Source: Actinomycetes bacterium
GTDB taxonomy: Bacteria; Actinomycetota; Acidimicrobiia; Acidimicrobiales; Acidimicrobilacustridaceae
Reading direction: 5' to 3'
DNA length: 64,000 nt
Assembly: GCA_029782025.1 (NCBI GenBank)
Contig: JAKOVR010000077.1
Span: 1 to 64,000 of the forward strand
The position numbers were made by a program, and so were the translations under genes. Shown in pieces: positions 1 to 7,208 of the stretch (position 1 is its first letter; each line of letters opens with the position of its first letter). The notes beneath the pieces were generated by a model that ran no database searches, was not told the origin of the DNA, and saw nothing but the letters and a program-made list of their open reading frames with translations.

Positions 1-33
1 GCGCTTGTGCGCATCGATCCCGAGAGTCACCAT
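1..33 (-). CDS. IS110-family recombinase, N-terminal fragment (partial at window edge)
   Basis: Eleven codons are visible, reading MVTLGIDAHKR from an ATG at 33. The GID.HK pattern is the usual opening of IS110-family DEDD transposases/recombinases, where the Asp is the first catalytic acidic residue of the RuvC-like domain. An AAAGGTG sequence about 8 nt upstream can serve as ribosome binding site. The remainder is outside the window, so whether the gene is intact is unknown. The call rests on the short motif plus the structured upstream region; without that context it would be weaker. Confidence 0.65.
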   Translation of the reverse strand, partial: MVTLGIDAHKR

Positions 34-39
34 GTTCAC

Positions 40-215
40 GTCACCTTTCACTTGAACGAGTGGAAGAGACGGGACCGGTCGGTGGGCACACCTCAGTGGG
101 GGCGATGCCACGCTCCTATCAAGCCACGCCGGCCGGTTCCGCGCGTCCGGGGGCCGGCAGAAAGCATGTTGTCCACGAAGGACAGGCAGGCTACGAGCCA
201 AGCCCCCGGACGACG
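40..215 (-). ncRNA. Candidate IS110 bridge RNA
   Basis: On the minus strand two large loops can be drawn. First loop: a perfect 9-bp outer stem (203-211 with 145-153), internal-loop strands 185-202 and 154-169, and a 5-bp apical hairpin (170-174 with 180-184). Second loop: a 12-position stem with two A.C mismatches (129-140 with 71-82) enclosing 83-128. Known: IS110-group elements encode a bridge RNA upstream of the recombinase, with a target-binding loop followed by a donor-binding loop. Seen here: the first loop carries CGTAGCCTGC (195-186), identical to the flank at 244-235. The second carries GGTGTGC (92-86), which can pair with GCACATC at the proposed element end (236-230) with one wobble. 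The RNA ends are not determined. Confidence 0.6.
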
Positions 216-244
216 ACCAGAGTGACACTGATGTGCAGGCTACG
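186..244. repeat. 10-bp direct repeat linking bridge-RNA loop to chromosomal flank
   Basis: GCAGGCTACG occurs at 186-195 inside the putative element and again at 235-244 across its proposed end. The second copy includes the stop codon of the mshD-like gene (240-242). In the element's orientation both copies read the same way, as expected if the internal copy is the left target guide and the outer copy is the left half of the target plus the CT core. Confidence 0.6.
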
Positions 245-836
245 GGTTGGGCCGGCGGTACCAGATGTGGGCATGGTCGATGGTGAACCCGAGGGCCTCG
301 TAGAGGCGTCGGGCCGGGGCGTTGTCGTCCTCCACGTACAGCATCCCCGTGTCGAGGCCTTGCCGGGCGAGCCAGTCGAGGCCGGCGAGCACGAGGGCCC
401 TCCCGATGCCGCGGCCGTGGGCGTCGGGGTCGACCCCGATCACGAAGATCTCGCCGAGCGGCGGGTCGTCGCCGTCCGCGGGGTGGATCTTGGTCCAGCA
501 CGATCCGAGGAACCGCCCCGCACCGTCGCGGTGCACGAGGAAGCCGTCAGGGCGGAACCACGGCTCGGCCATGGTCATGTGGAGGCGCTCGACGGTCCAG
601 TCACCTTGGTCCGGGTGCCAGTGGAACGCCCGGTTGTTGACGCGGAGCCAGTCCACCTCGTCGTCGGTCCCGGGACGGAAGGCCCGCACGTCGAGCTCCC
701 ACGGCTCGGACCGGGGAAGCGGGCAACGGAGCTGCAGCAAGGTCCGGACCGGCACCCACCCGTCGGCCAGCGCCCGGGCGTGGCGCTCCGGGTCGGCCGG
801 ATCGAGCTCGAGGAGCGACGGGAGCGGCTCGGGCAT
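240..836 (-). CDS. GNAT acetyltransferase, single-domain mycothiol synthase-like (MshD)
   Basis: A 198-aa protein. Residues about 48-195 form one GNAT domain with the acetyl-CoA loop VDPDAHGRGIGRAL and the MshD-like ending YVEDDNAPARRLYEALGF. MshD transfers acetyl from acetyl-CoA to Cys-GlcN-Ins in the last step of mycothiol synthesis. Classic MshD is about 300 aa with two GNAT domains. Here only the second is present, preceded by a short piece (WVPVRTLLQLR) that resembles the end of the first. No N-terminal GNAT remnant was recognised upstream in other frames. The stop codon lies inside the proposed IS110 target. It may be a true single-domain synthase or a related acetyltransferase. Confidence 0.7.
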   Translation of the reverse strand: MPEPLPSLLELDPADPERHARALADGWVPVRTLLQLRCPLPRSEPWELDVRAFRPGTDDEVDWLRVNNRAFHWHPDQGDWTVERLHMTMAEPWFRPDGFLVHRDGAGRFLGSCWTKIHPADGDDPPLGEIFVIGVDPDAHGRGIGRALVLAGLDWLARQGLDTGMLYVEDDNAPARRLYEALGFTIDHAHIWYRRPNP

Positions 837-1009
837 GGGGATAGCCTGCCCCGTCGGTCGCCCGACCGCGAAGCCTGCGGGCGCGACCCTGGGGGCCGAC
901 CGGCGGTCGAGGTCTGCCCGTCGGGCCTCGACGGGACCGCCCGGAGCGCCGCCGCCGGGCCGCGAGGACCGCAGCTATCGTCCCGGGCGAGCATTTGGAT
1001 ACGGGAGGC

Positions 1010-1038
1010 TTCCCATTTTCTACGGGATCGGTTATGCT
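1010..1038 (+). promoter_or_regulatory. Promoter of candidate small RNA
   Basis: TTCCCA (1010-1015) and TATGCT (1033-1038) are 17 bp apart, giving a sigma-A-like promoter on the plus strand with a start near 1045. No protein gene follows before the terminator at 1104. The stretch 837-1009 upstream shows nothing else recognisable. Confidence 0.45.
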
Positions 1039-1044
1039 GCCGCC

Positions 1045-1137
1045 TATCAGGTTCCCGCCACCTGATAGGCGACACCTATGGGATCCGCCGCCCAGTGTCG
1101 CCCGCCGGCGCCCTTCGGGGCGCCGGCCGTCTTTTTG
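1045..1137 (+). ncRNA. Candidate small structured RNA
   Basis: Between a promoter-like sequence and a strong intrinsic terminator lies about 90 nt with no convincing protein frame. It begins with a perfect 11-bp stem (1041-1051 with 1061-1071, loop TTCCCGCCA), then a single-stranded stretch, then the terminator hairpin. The C-rich first loop is mildly reminiscent of actinobacterial 6C RNA, but the second loop is TTCG, so it does not fit that family. Strand is set by the T-tract. Function unknown; it may act in trans, or the terminator may only insulate neighbouring minus-strand genes. Confidence 0.45.
1104..1137 (+). terminator. Intrinsic terminator
   Basis: A perfect 10-bp GC stem (1104-1113 with 1118-1127) closed by a TTCG tetraloop is followed by CGTCTTTTT. 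It is the strongest intrinsic terminator noticed in the window. There is no T-run on the minus side, so it works mainly on plus-strand transcripts, although it also sits just past the minus-strand gene ending at 1171. Confidence 0.85.
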
Positions 1138-1170
1138 GCTCTGAGGCGACGGCGGCGGTCCTGCGGCGCC

Positions 1171-1383
1171 TCAGTGCAGGCGCCCGGTCAGGTGCTCGAG
1201 TCGCCGGACGGCCCCGAGGAGCAGCCGCTCCACCTCGTAGAGGTCGTTGGCGGCGTCGACGACCTTGGCCTCCTCGAACCGGTCGGCGCAGGCGGTGACC
1301 CGGGCGGCCAGCTCGGCGAGCTGCGCCGCGGTCGAGCTGAGGGTGGCGACGTCGGCGCTGAACGGCGCGTGGTCCGGTTCCAT
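1171..1383 (-). CDS. Hypothetical 70-aa helical protein
   Basis: Small, mostly alpha-helical and acidic protein with heptad-like Leu/Ala spacing (ATLSSTAAQLAELAARV; ERLLLGAVRRLEHL). No family was recognised and it has no membrane segment. The ATG at 1383 is chosen over longer in-frame starts because TAGGGT (1396-1391) lies 7 nt upstream, the leaderless spacing seen at many genes in this window, and because the longer frame would run into hisD. It is divergent from hisD with 91 bp between start codons. Confidence 0.6.
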   Translation of the reverse strand: MEPDHAPFSADVATLSSTAAQLAELAARVTACADRFEEAKVVDAANDLYEVERLLLGAVRRLEHLTGRLH

Positions 1384-1390
1384 GGGGTCG

Positions 1391-1396
1391 ACCCTA
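1391..1396 (-). promoter_or_regulatory. Leaderless -10 element of the 70-aa gene
   Basis: TAGGGT on the minus strand, 7 nt before the ATG at 1383. Confidence 0.4.
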
Positions 1397-1459
1397 GCCA
1401 AGCCCCCGGCCTGGCCCACCGGCGTCCGAACCGGTTCCGGCCGGCGGGGGGCGGGCCGG

Positions 1460-1465
1460 TAGCCT
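1460..1465 (+). promoter_or_regulatory. -10 element of the his operon
   Basis: TAGCCT ends 9 nt before the hisD ATG. It leaves no room for a leader peptide, T-box or attenuator, so regulation by leader RNA is unlikely here. Confidence 0.45.
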
Positions 1466-1474
1466 TCCGGCGCC

Positions 1475-2779
1475 ATGTTGAACCGACTCGATGTCCGCGG
1501 CGTCGCCCCCGACGCGCTGCCCGCCGTGCTGCCTCGGCCCGCGGTGGGAGGTGCGGCGCCGATCGCCGCCGTGCAGGAGATCATCGCCGACGTGCGGGCC
1601 CGAGGGGACGAGGCCCTCCGCGCGCTCACCGAACGCTTCGACGGCGTCCGCCTGGATCAGCTCCGGGTCGACCCGACGGACGTCGACGCCGCGTTGGCGG
1701 CGGCGCCGCCGCCGCTGCTCGAGGCGCTCACGACCGCCCGCGACAACATCGAGGCCTTCCACCTCGCGCAGGTCCGCTCCCCGCACCGCTACGAGCGCGA
1801 CGGCGTGGTGGTGGAGGGGCGGTCCGTCCCGGTCGACCGCGCCGGCGTCTACGTGCCCGGGGGCCGGGGGGCGTATCCGTCGACCGTGCTCATGACCGCG
1901 GTCCCCGCCCGCGTGGCCGGCGTGGGGCGGATCGTCCTCTGCGTCCCCCCCGACCGGACCACCGGCGAGGTCCACCCGGCCGTGCTCGCCGCGGCGGGCC
2001 TGGCCGGCGTCGACGAGGTGTACCGCATCGGCGGCGCCCAGGCGATCGCCGCCATGGCCTACGGCACCGCGTCGGTCCCGGCCGTCGACGTCATCGTCGG
2101 CCCAGGCAACGTCTATGTCGCCGTCGCCAAGCGCGAGGTCGCCGGTGTCGTCGGGATTCCGTCGGCCTTCGCCGGACCGAGCGAGGTCGTGGTGGTCGCC
2201 GACGCCTCGGTGCCGCCGGGCTGGGCCGCCATCGACGTCGTGGTCCAGGCCGAGCACGGTCCCGACGGGTTGGCCTGGCTGGTGAGCTGGGATCCCGAGG
2301 TCCTGTCGGCCGTCGACGCCGAGATCGAGGCCTACGTCGCCACCTCGCCGCGCCGGAACGACATCGAGAGCACGTTCGCCGAGGGCGGCTACGCCGTGCT
2401 CGTCGACTCGCCCGAGCAGGCGATGGCCGTGGCCAACTGCATCGCGCCGGAGCACCTCCAGGTGATGGCGGCCGAGCCCGCCCGCATGGTGTCGCTCGTG
2501 CGCCACGCCGGCGCGGTGTTCTGCGGCAACCTGGCCCCGGCCTCGCTCGGCGACTACGCCGCCGGTCCGTCGCACGTGCTCCCCACCTACGGCTCGGCCC
2601 GCTTCGGGAGCGCGCTCACCGTCGACGACTTCGTGAAGCAGGTGCACGTCGTGACCGTGACCGATGCCGCGTTCCGGACGCTGGCGCCCGTCGTGGCCAC
2701 CCTGGCCGACGTCGAGGGATTCGACGCCCACGCGGCGTCGGTGCGCCGGCGTCTCGACGACCTCGGAGCACCGACGTGA
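1475..2779 (+). CDS. hisD: Histidinol dehydrogenase
   Basis: 434 aa, full length. HisD carries out the last two steps of histidine synthesis, oxidising L-histidinol to L-histidine with 2 NAD+ in a Zn-dependent reaction. The sequence shows the family's VDRAGVYVPGG and IVGPGNVYVAVAKR segments in the NAD-binding half, the EHLQ segment (IAPEHLQVM), and AGPSHVLPTYG near the active site. It is first in a tightly coupled operon: its TGA overlaps the GTG of hisC (2776-2779). The ATG at 1475 is preceded closely by a -10-like TAGCCT. Confidence 0.96.
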   Translation: MLNRLDVRGVAPDALPAVLPRPAVGGAAPIAAVQEIIADVRARGDEALRALTERFDGVRLDQLRVDPTDVDAALAAAPPPLLEALTTARDNIEAFHLAQVRSPHRYERDGVVVEGRSVPVDRAGVYVPGGRGAYPSTVLMTAVPARVAGVGRIVLCVPPDRTTGEVHPAVLAAAGLAGVDEVYRIGGAQAIAAMAYGTASVPAVDVIVGPGNVYVAVAKREVAGVVGIPSAFAGPSEVVVVADASVPPGWAAIDVVVQAEHGPDGLAWLVSWDPEVLSAVDAEIEAYVATSPRRNDIESTFAEGGYAVLVDSPEQAMAVANCIAPEHLQVMAAEPARMVSLVRHAGAVFCGNLAPASLGDYAAGPSHVLPTYGSARFGSALTVDDFVKQVHVVTVTDAAFRTLAPVVATLADVEGFDAHAASVRRRLDDLGAPT

Positions 2780-3840
2780 TCGCCCCCCGCGCCGACGTGG
2801 CGCTGATGGAGGGGTACCACTCGCCCCAGGTCGACGTGCCGGTGCGGCTCAACACCAACGAGTCCCCCGAACCCCCGCCGCAACCGTGGCTCGACGCGCT
2901 GGCCGCCGAGGTGGGGCGGATCGCATGGCACCGCTACCCCGACCGGGCCGCCACCGCGCTCCGGGAGGCCATCGGCTCCCTCCACGGCGTGCCGGCGACG
3001 CAGGTGTTCGCGGCCAACGGCTCCAACGAGGTCATCCAGACCCTCCTCCTCACCTTCGGCGGCCCGGGCCGGTCGGCGGCGATGTGGGAGCCCACGTACG
3101 CGCTCCACAGCCACATCGCCCGGTTGACCGGCACGGCGGTGGCCGTGGGAGAGCGTTCCGCCGACTTCACGCTCGACCTGGCCGAGGTGGATCGCACCCT
3201 CGAACGCGGGGCTCCGTCGGTGGTGTTCCTGTGCTCGCCCAACAACCCGACCGGGTTGGTCGAGCCCGAGCCCGTGGTCCGGGCCGTGCTCGACCGCTGC
3301 GTCGCCCGCGACGCCCTGCTGGTGGTCGACGAGGCCTACGCCCAGTTCGCCCCGTGGTCGGCCCTGGAGCTCGTCGGGGAGGACGTGCCCCTGGTCGTCA
3401 CCCGCACCTACAGCAAGACGTGGTCGATGGCCGCGGCACGGCTCGGGTACCTGGTCGGGCCCACCTGGGCGGTCGACGCCCTCCACAAGGTGGTCCTGCC
3501 CTACCACCTCGATGCGCTCAAGCAGGCCGCGGGCACGCTCGCCGTCCGGTTCGTCGCCGAGATGGACCAGCGGGTCGCCCGCCTGGTCGAGGAACGGGGC
3601 CGGCTCGTCGCCGCCCTGGCCGCGCTCCCGGTCGACGTGTGGCCCTCGGGCGCCAACTTCGTGCTCTTCCGGCCCCGGGGCCGGGCCGGAGCCGACGTCT
3701 GGCAGCAGCTGCTCGAACGCGGGGTCCTGGTGCGCAACTGCAGCTCGTGGCCCCGCCTGGAGGACTGCCTCCGGGTGACCATCGGGACCCGCGGCGAGGA
3801 CGACGCCTTCCTCGCCGCTCTGGAGGAGGCACTCACATGA
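2776..3840 (+). CDS. hisC: Histidinol-phosphate aminotransferase
   Basis: 354 aa from the GTG that overlaps the hisD stop. It is a fold-type I PLP enzyme that converts imidazole-acetol phosphate to histidinol phosphate. RLNTNESP is the substrate-binding start, SPNNPTG and VVDEAYAQF contact PLP, and the Schiff-base lysine lies in TYSKTWSMAAARLGY. The long upstream frame extension is antigenic only to the other hisD frames and is not part of the gene. Translational coupling to hisD and to hisB (ATGA overlap at 3837) indicates one transcript. Confidence 0.95.
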   Translation: MIAPRADVALMEGYHSPQVDVPVRLNTNESPEPPPQPWLDALAAEVGRIAWHRYPDRAATALREAIGSLHGVPATQVFAANGSNEVIQTLLLTFGGPGRSAAMWEPTYALHSHIARLTGTAVAVGERSADFTLDLAEVDRTLERGAPSVVFLCSPNNPTGLVEPEPVVRAVLDRCVARDALLVVDEAYAQFAPWSALELVGEDVPLVVTRTYSKTWSMAAARLGYLVGPTWAVDALHKVVLPYHLDALKQAAGTLAVRFVAEMDQRVARLVEERGRLVAALAALPVDVWPSGANFVLFRPRGRAGADVWQQLLERGVLVRNCSSWPRLEDCLRVTIGTRGEDDAFLAALEEALT

Positions 3841-4427
3841 GCCGAGCCGCGTCACGCCAACGCACCACGGCCGAGACCGACATCACGATCGCCGTGGAGA
3901 TCGACGGCACCGGCGCGGTCGAGGTGGCCACCGGGCTGCCCTTCTTCGACCACATGCTCGGCCAGATCGGTCGCCACGGCGGGCTGGACCTCCGGGTGGC
4001 CGCCCGCGGCGACCTCGACATCGACGCCCATCACACCGTCGAGGACACCGGCATCCTGCTGGGCGAGGTGCTCCGCGAGGCGTTGGGCGACAAGGCCGGC
4101 GTCCGCCGCTTCGGCTCGGTGCGGGTCCCCCTCGACGAGGCCCTCGTCGACGCCGCCCTCGACCTGTCCGGCCGCCCGTTCCTCCACTACGAGGTCCCCT
4201 TCCCCGGCGAGAAGATCCTCGGCGACCCGCCGTTCGATCCCCAGCTCATGGAGGAGTTCTGGCGGGCCGTCGTCACCGCGGCCGGGATGACCCTGCACAT
4301 CACGATGGTCCGGGGCAAGAACACCCATCACGTGATCGAGGCGTCGTGCAAAGCGGTGGCGCGGGCCCTGCGTGACGCGGTGCGGGTCGAGGGCACGGGC
4401 ATCCCCTCCACGAAGGGCACCCTGTGA
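3837..4427 (+). CDS. hisB: Imidazoleglycerol-phosphate dehydratase
   Basis: 196 aa, the monofunctional form without a histidinol phosphatase domain. It dehydrates imidazole glycerol phosphate to imidazole-acetol phosphate using a Mn cluster. Metal-binding His clusters are visible: FFDHMLGQIGRHGG, DAHHTVEDTG (HHxxE) and GKNTHHVIEASCKA. The ATG overlaps the hisC stop, and its own TGA overlaps the hisH GTG at 4424. A separate histidinol-phosphatase gene was not seen in the window. Confidence 0.96.
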   Translation: MSRAASRQRTTAETDITIAVEIDGTGAVEVATGLPFFDHMLGQIGRHGGLDLRVAARGDLDIDAHHTVEDTGILLGEVLREALGDKAGVRRFGSVRVPLDEALVDAALDLSGRPFLHYEVPFPGEKILGDPPFDPQLMEEFWRAVVTAAGMTLHITMVRGKNTHHVIEASCKAVARALRDAVRVEGTGIPSTKGTL

Positions 4428-5047
4428 CCCTCGTGGCGGTGCTCGACTACGAGATCGGCAACCTCCGTTCGGCCCAGAAGGCGCTCCAGCACGTCGGCGC
4501 CGACGCCCGCCTCACGGCGGACCGCGCCCTGATCGCCGAGGCCGCCGGTGTCGTCCTGCCCGGCGTCGGCAACTTCGGTCGGTGCATGGAGGCGCTGGAA
4601 CGCACGGGGCTGGCGGAGGTGGCGCTCGACGCGGTGGCGTCGGGGCGTCCGTTCCTCGGCATCTGTGTGGGGATGCAGTTGCTGTGCGCGGCGTCGGAGG
4701 AGAGCCCGGGCCGGCCCGGGCTCGGCGTCTTCCCCAACGAGGTGGCCTGGCTGCCGCCCACCGTGAAGCGCCCCCAGATGCAGTGGAACGTGCTCGACAT
4801 CGCCCGGCCCACCCCGCTCCTCGACGGCCTCGACGACCCGGCGTGGGTCTACTTCGTCCACTCGTTCGCCGCCGCCGCGTCCGATGCCGTCGTCGCCACC
4901 TGCGACTACGGCGGTCCCGTCACCGCGGTGCTCGAGCGGGGCAACGTGGTGGCCACCCAGTTCCACCCCGAGAAGTCAGGGCACAACGGCCTGCGCATGC
5001 TGGCCAACTTCGTCGCGGCCGCGGCGGCCCACGAGGCGGTGCGGTGA
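4424..5047 (+). CDS. hisH: Imidazole glycerol phosphate synthase, glutaminase subunit
   Basis: 207 aa class I glutamine amidotransferase that feeds ammonia to HisF. The nucleophile is the Cys in GICVGMQLL (about residue 78). The His and Glu of the triad are in QFHPEKSG near the C-terminus. The conserved PGVGNFG loop is present. It starts at a GTG overlapping hisB and overlaps hisA by one base (TGATG at 5045-5049). HisH works as a heterodimer with HisF, which is encoded 1.3 kb downstream after hisA and a methyltransferase gene. Confidence 0.95.
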   Translation: MTLVAVLDYEIGNLRSAQKALQHVGADARLTADRALIAEAAGVVLPGVGNFGRCMEALERTGLAEVALDAVASGRPFLGICVGMQLLCAASEESPGRPGLGVFPNEVAWLPPTVKRPQMQWNVLDIARPTPLLDGLDDPAWVYFVHSFAAAASDAVVATCDYGGPVTAVLERGNVVATQFHPEKSGHNGLRMLANFVAAAAAHEAVR

Positions 5048-5778
5048 TGCATCTCTACCCGGCGATCGACATCCGCGGTGGGCGCTGCGTTCGGCTGTAC
5101 CAGGGCGACTACGACCGCGAGACCGTGTACGGCGACGACCCGGTGGCCCAGGCCCGCACGTTCGCCGCGGCCGGCTCGCCGTGGATCCACGTGGTCGATC
5201 TCGACGCCGCCCGGTCGGGGGTGCCCGAGAACCGAGACGTCGTCGCCGCCATCGCCGCCGCCGTCCCGGTGCCGGTGCAGACCGGCGGGGGCGTGCGCAC
5301 CGACGCCGCAGCCGACGCGCTGCTGGAGGCCGGCGTGGCCCGGGTGGTGGTCGGCACCGCCGCCCTCGAGGACCCGGCCTTCGTCCGGCGGCTTGCCGGC
5401 CGGGCCCGGGTCGCCGTCGGGCTCGACGTGCGCGGGGGCGAGGTCGCCGTGCGCGGTTGGGAGCAGGGGAGCGGCCGGTCCCTCGCCGAGGTCCTCGCGG
5501 GGTTCGAGGACTGCGGCGTCGAGGCGGTGGTGGTCACCCAGATCCACGTCGACGGCACCCTCGAAGGGCCCGACACGGCGCGGTACGCCGAGCTGCTGGC
5601 CACCACCGGGTTGGCCGTCGTGGCTTCGGGCGGCGTCGGCGACCTCGAGCACCTCCGCACGCTGGCGGCGCTGGAGGTCGATGGTCGCCGGCTCGACGGC
5701 GTCATCGTGGGCCGTGCGCTCTACGAGGGGCGCTTCACCATCACCGAGGCGCTCGCCGCCGTCCGGCCGGGGGCGTGA
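5047..5778 (+). CDS. hisA: Phosphoribosylformimino-AICAR ribotide isomerase
   Basis: 243 aa (beta/alpha)8 barrel that performs the Amadori rearrangement of ProFAR to PRFAR. The two catalytic aspartates sit in YPAIDIRGG (residue 8) and TQIHVDGT. The two phosphate-binding motifs are GGGVR and ASGGVG. Many actinobacteria use a bifunctional PriA acting on both HisA and TrpF substrates. Here a separate trpF exists at 15354, so a dedicated HisA is likely, though dual activity cannot be excluded. It overlaps hisH and the next gene by one base each. Confidence 0.93.
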   Translation: MHLYPAIDIRGGRCVRLYQGDYDRETVYGDDPVAQARTFAAAGSPWIHVVDLDAARSGVPENRDVVAAIAAAVPVPVQTGGGVRTDAAADALLEAGVARVVVGTAALEDPAFVRRLAGRARVAVGLDVRGGEVAVRGWEQGSGRSLAEVLAGFEDCGVEAVVVTQIHVDGTLEGPDTARYAELLATTGLAVVASGGVGDLEHLRTLAALEVDGRRLDGVIVGRALYEGRFTITEALAAVRPGA

Positions 5779-6392
5779 TGGACGCCGAGGCCTGGAACCG
5801 CCGCTACGCCACCGACGAGCTGATCTGGCACGCCGAGCCCAACCGCTTCCTCCCGCCCGAGGTCGACGGCCTCCCGCCCGGTCGGGCCCTCGACTTGGCG
5901 TGTGGCGAGGGCCGCAACGCGGTGTGGCTGGCCGAGCAGGGCTGGGAGGTGCTCGGCGTCGACTTCGCCGATCGGGCGGTGGCCAAGGCGGTCCGCCGGG
6001 CCGAGGACGCGGGCGTGGCCGACCGGTGCCGGTTCGAGTGCGCCGACGTCACGACCTGGACGTCCCCGACCTCGGCCGACCTGGTGCTGGTGTTCTACCT
6101 GCAGCTGCCGGCCGCGGAGCGCGCCGCCGTCCTCGGGCACGCCGCCCGGGCCCTCGCCGCCGGCGGCACCGTGCTGGTGGTGGCCCACGACCGCAGCAAC
6201 CTCGAGCGCGGTCACGGCGGGCCGCAGGACCCGACCGTCCTCCCGACCCCGGCCGCCATCGTGGACGACCTCCTCGCGGTCGACGCTGGGCTCGTCGTCC
6301 AGCGGGCCGAGGTCGTGGAGCGGCCGGTCACCGTCGACGGCGAGGACCTCGTCGCCCTCGACTGCCTGGTGCGGGCGAGGAGGGCGGGCTGA
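5778..6392 (+). CDS. Class I SAM-dependent methyltransferase embedded in the his operon
   Basis: 204 aa. The SAM-binding motif I is [20 protein letters not shown] (residues about 38-57), followed by the acidic VLGVDF and the motif [10 protein letters not shown]. The overall shape resembles the TehB-like/thiopurine-type group. Its start and stop overlap hisA and hisF by one base each, so it must be co-translated with them. No histidine pathway step needs a methyltransferase. The substrate is unknown; the placement could be accidental operon hitchhiking or a modification linked to histidine status. Confidence 0.85.
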   Translation: MDAEAWNRRYATDELIWHAEPNRFLPPEVDGLPPGRALDLACGEGRNAVWLAEQGWEVLGVDFADRAVAKAVRRAEDAGVADRCRFECADVTTWTSPTSADLVLVFYLQLPAAERAAVLGHAARALAAGGTVLVVAHDRSNLERGHGGPQDPTVLPTPAAIVDDLLAVDAGLVVQRAEVVERPVTVDGEDLVALDCLVRARRAG

Positions 6393-7174
6393 TGCGGGCG
6401 GCCCGGGTGATCCCCTGCCTCGACGTCGACAACGGCCGCGTGGTCAAAGGGGTCAACTTCGTCGACCTGCGGGACGCCGGGGACCCGGTCGAGCTGGCCG
6501 AACGGTACGACCGCGAGGGAGCCGACGAGCTGGTGTTCCTCGACATCACGGCGTCGTCCGACGACCGCGACACCATCCTCGACGTGGTCTCACGCACGGC
6601 CGAGGAGGTCTTCATCCCCTTCACGATCGGGGGCGGGATCCGGTCGGCCGACGATGCCCGCCGGCTGCTCCGGGCCGGTGCCGACAAGGTGTCGGTCAAC
6701 ACCGCGGCCGTGAACCGCCCGGAGCTCGTGGCGGAGATCGCGGCCGAGTTCGGGGCGCAGTGCTGCACGGTGGCCATCGACGCCCGGCGCTGCCGCCCCG
6801 ACGACCCGTTCCCGTCCACGCCGTCGGGGTTCCGGGTCTACACCCACGGTGGGCGGACGCCCATCGACCTCGATGCGGTGGCCTGGGCCGCCACCGTCGA
6901 GGCCCTCGGCGCCGGAGAGATCCTCCTCACCTCGATGGACCGCGACGGGACGCGTGAGGGCTTCGACCTCCCGCTCACCGCCGCCGTCGTGGCCGCCACC
7001 AACGTGCCGGTGATCGCCAGCGGCGGCGTGGGGACCCTCGACCATCTCGTCGAGGGCGTGCAGGCGGGGGCCGATGCGGTGCTCGCCGCCAGCATCTTCC
7101 ACTTCGGTGAGCACACCATCGCCGAGGCCAAGGCCGTGATGGTGGCCGCTGGCCTCGACGTGCGGCCCGTCTGA
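6392..7174 (+). CDS. hisF: Imidazole glycerol phosphate synthase, cyclase subunit
   Basis: 260 aa barrel enzyme. With HisH it converts PRFAR and ammonia to imidazole glycerol phosphate and AICAR. The catalytic aspartates are in [17 protein letters not shown] (about residue 11) and [10 protein letters not shown]. Phosphate-binding GGG(I)R and ASGGVG motifs are present. It is last in the operon and is followed by a convergent hydrolase gene 34 bp away. No strong terminator was seen between them. Confidence 0.96.
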   Translation: MRAARVIPCLDVDNGRVVKGVNFVDLRDAGDPVELAERYDREGADELVFLDITASSDDRDTILDVVSRTAEEVFIPFTIGGGIRSADDARRLLRAGADKVSVNTAAVNRPELVAEIAAEFGAQCCTVAIDARRCRPDDPFPSTPSGFRVYTHGGRTPIDLDAVAWAATVEALGAGEILLTSMDRDGTREGFDLPLTAAVVAATNVPVIASGGVGTLDHLVEGVQAGADAVLAASIFHFGEHTIAEAKAVMVAAGLDVRPV

Positions 7175-7208
7175 CCGCGTCCCCGCCCGGCGGGATCGGC
7201 AGCAGCGC

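Larger units (their letters stand above)
1..236 (-). mobile_element. Left end of an IS110-family insertion sequence (cut by window edge)
   Basis: Seen: the minus strand at 33-1 opens a reading frame that starts like an IS110 DEDD recombinase, and 34-236 is non-coding and rich in long inverted repeats. The proposed element end is at 236, next to a CT dinucleotide (238-237 on the minus strand), because a 10-base segment inside the element (186-195) repeats exactly across that point in the flank (235-244). Known: IS110 elements have no terminal inverted repeats and use a dinucleotide core. Inferred: the exact boundary. The rest of the element lies left of base 1. Confidence 0.65.

Noticed and set aside
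7-225. 72-aa plus-strand frame in the first 225 bases
   Set aside because: It lies antisense to the IS110 recombinase start and its structured non-coding end, has no ribosome site and no protein-like pattern.
575-1075. Frameshifted N-terminal half of mshD upstream of 836
   Set aside because: The minus-strand frame there is Arg/Ser-rich and shows no GNAT motif, so a frameshift does not explain the missing first domain.
1041-1127. 6C RNA
   Set aside because: Only one loop is C-rich and the second loop is TTCG; the family needs two C-rich loops.
1380-1474. T-box, attenuator or leader peptide for the his operon
   Set aside because: The -10-like TAGCCT is 9 nt from hisD, leaving no transcript leader for such a device.
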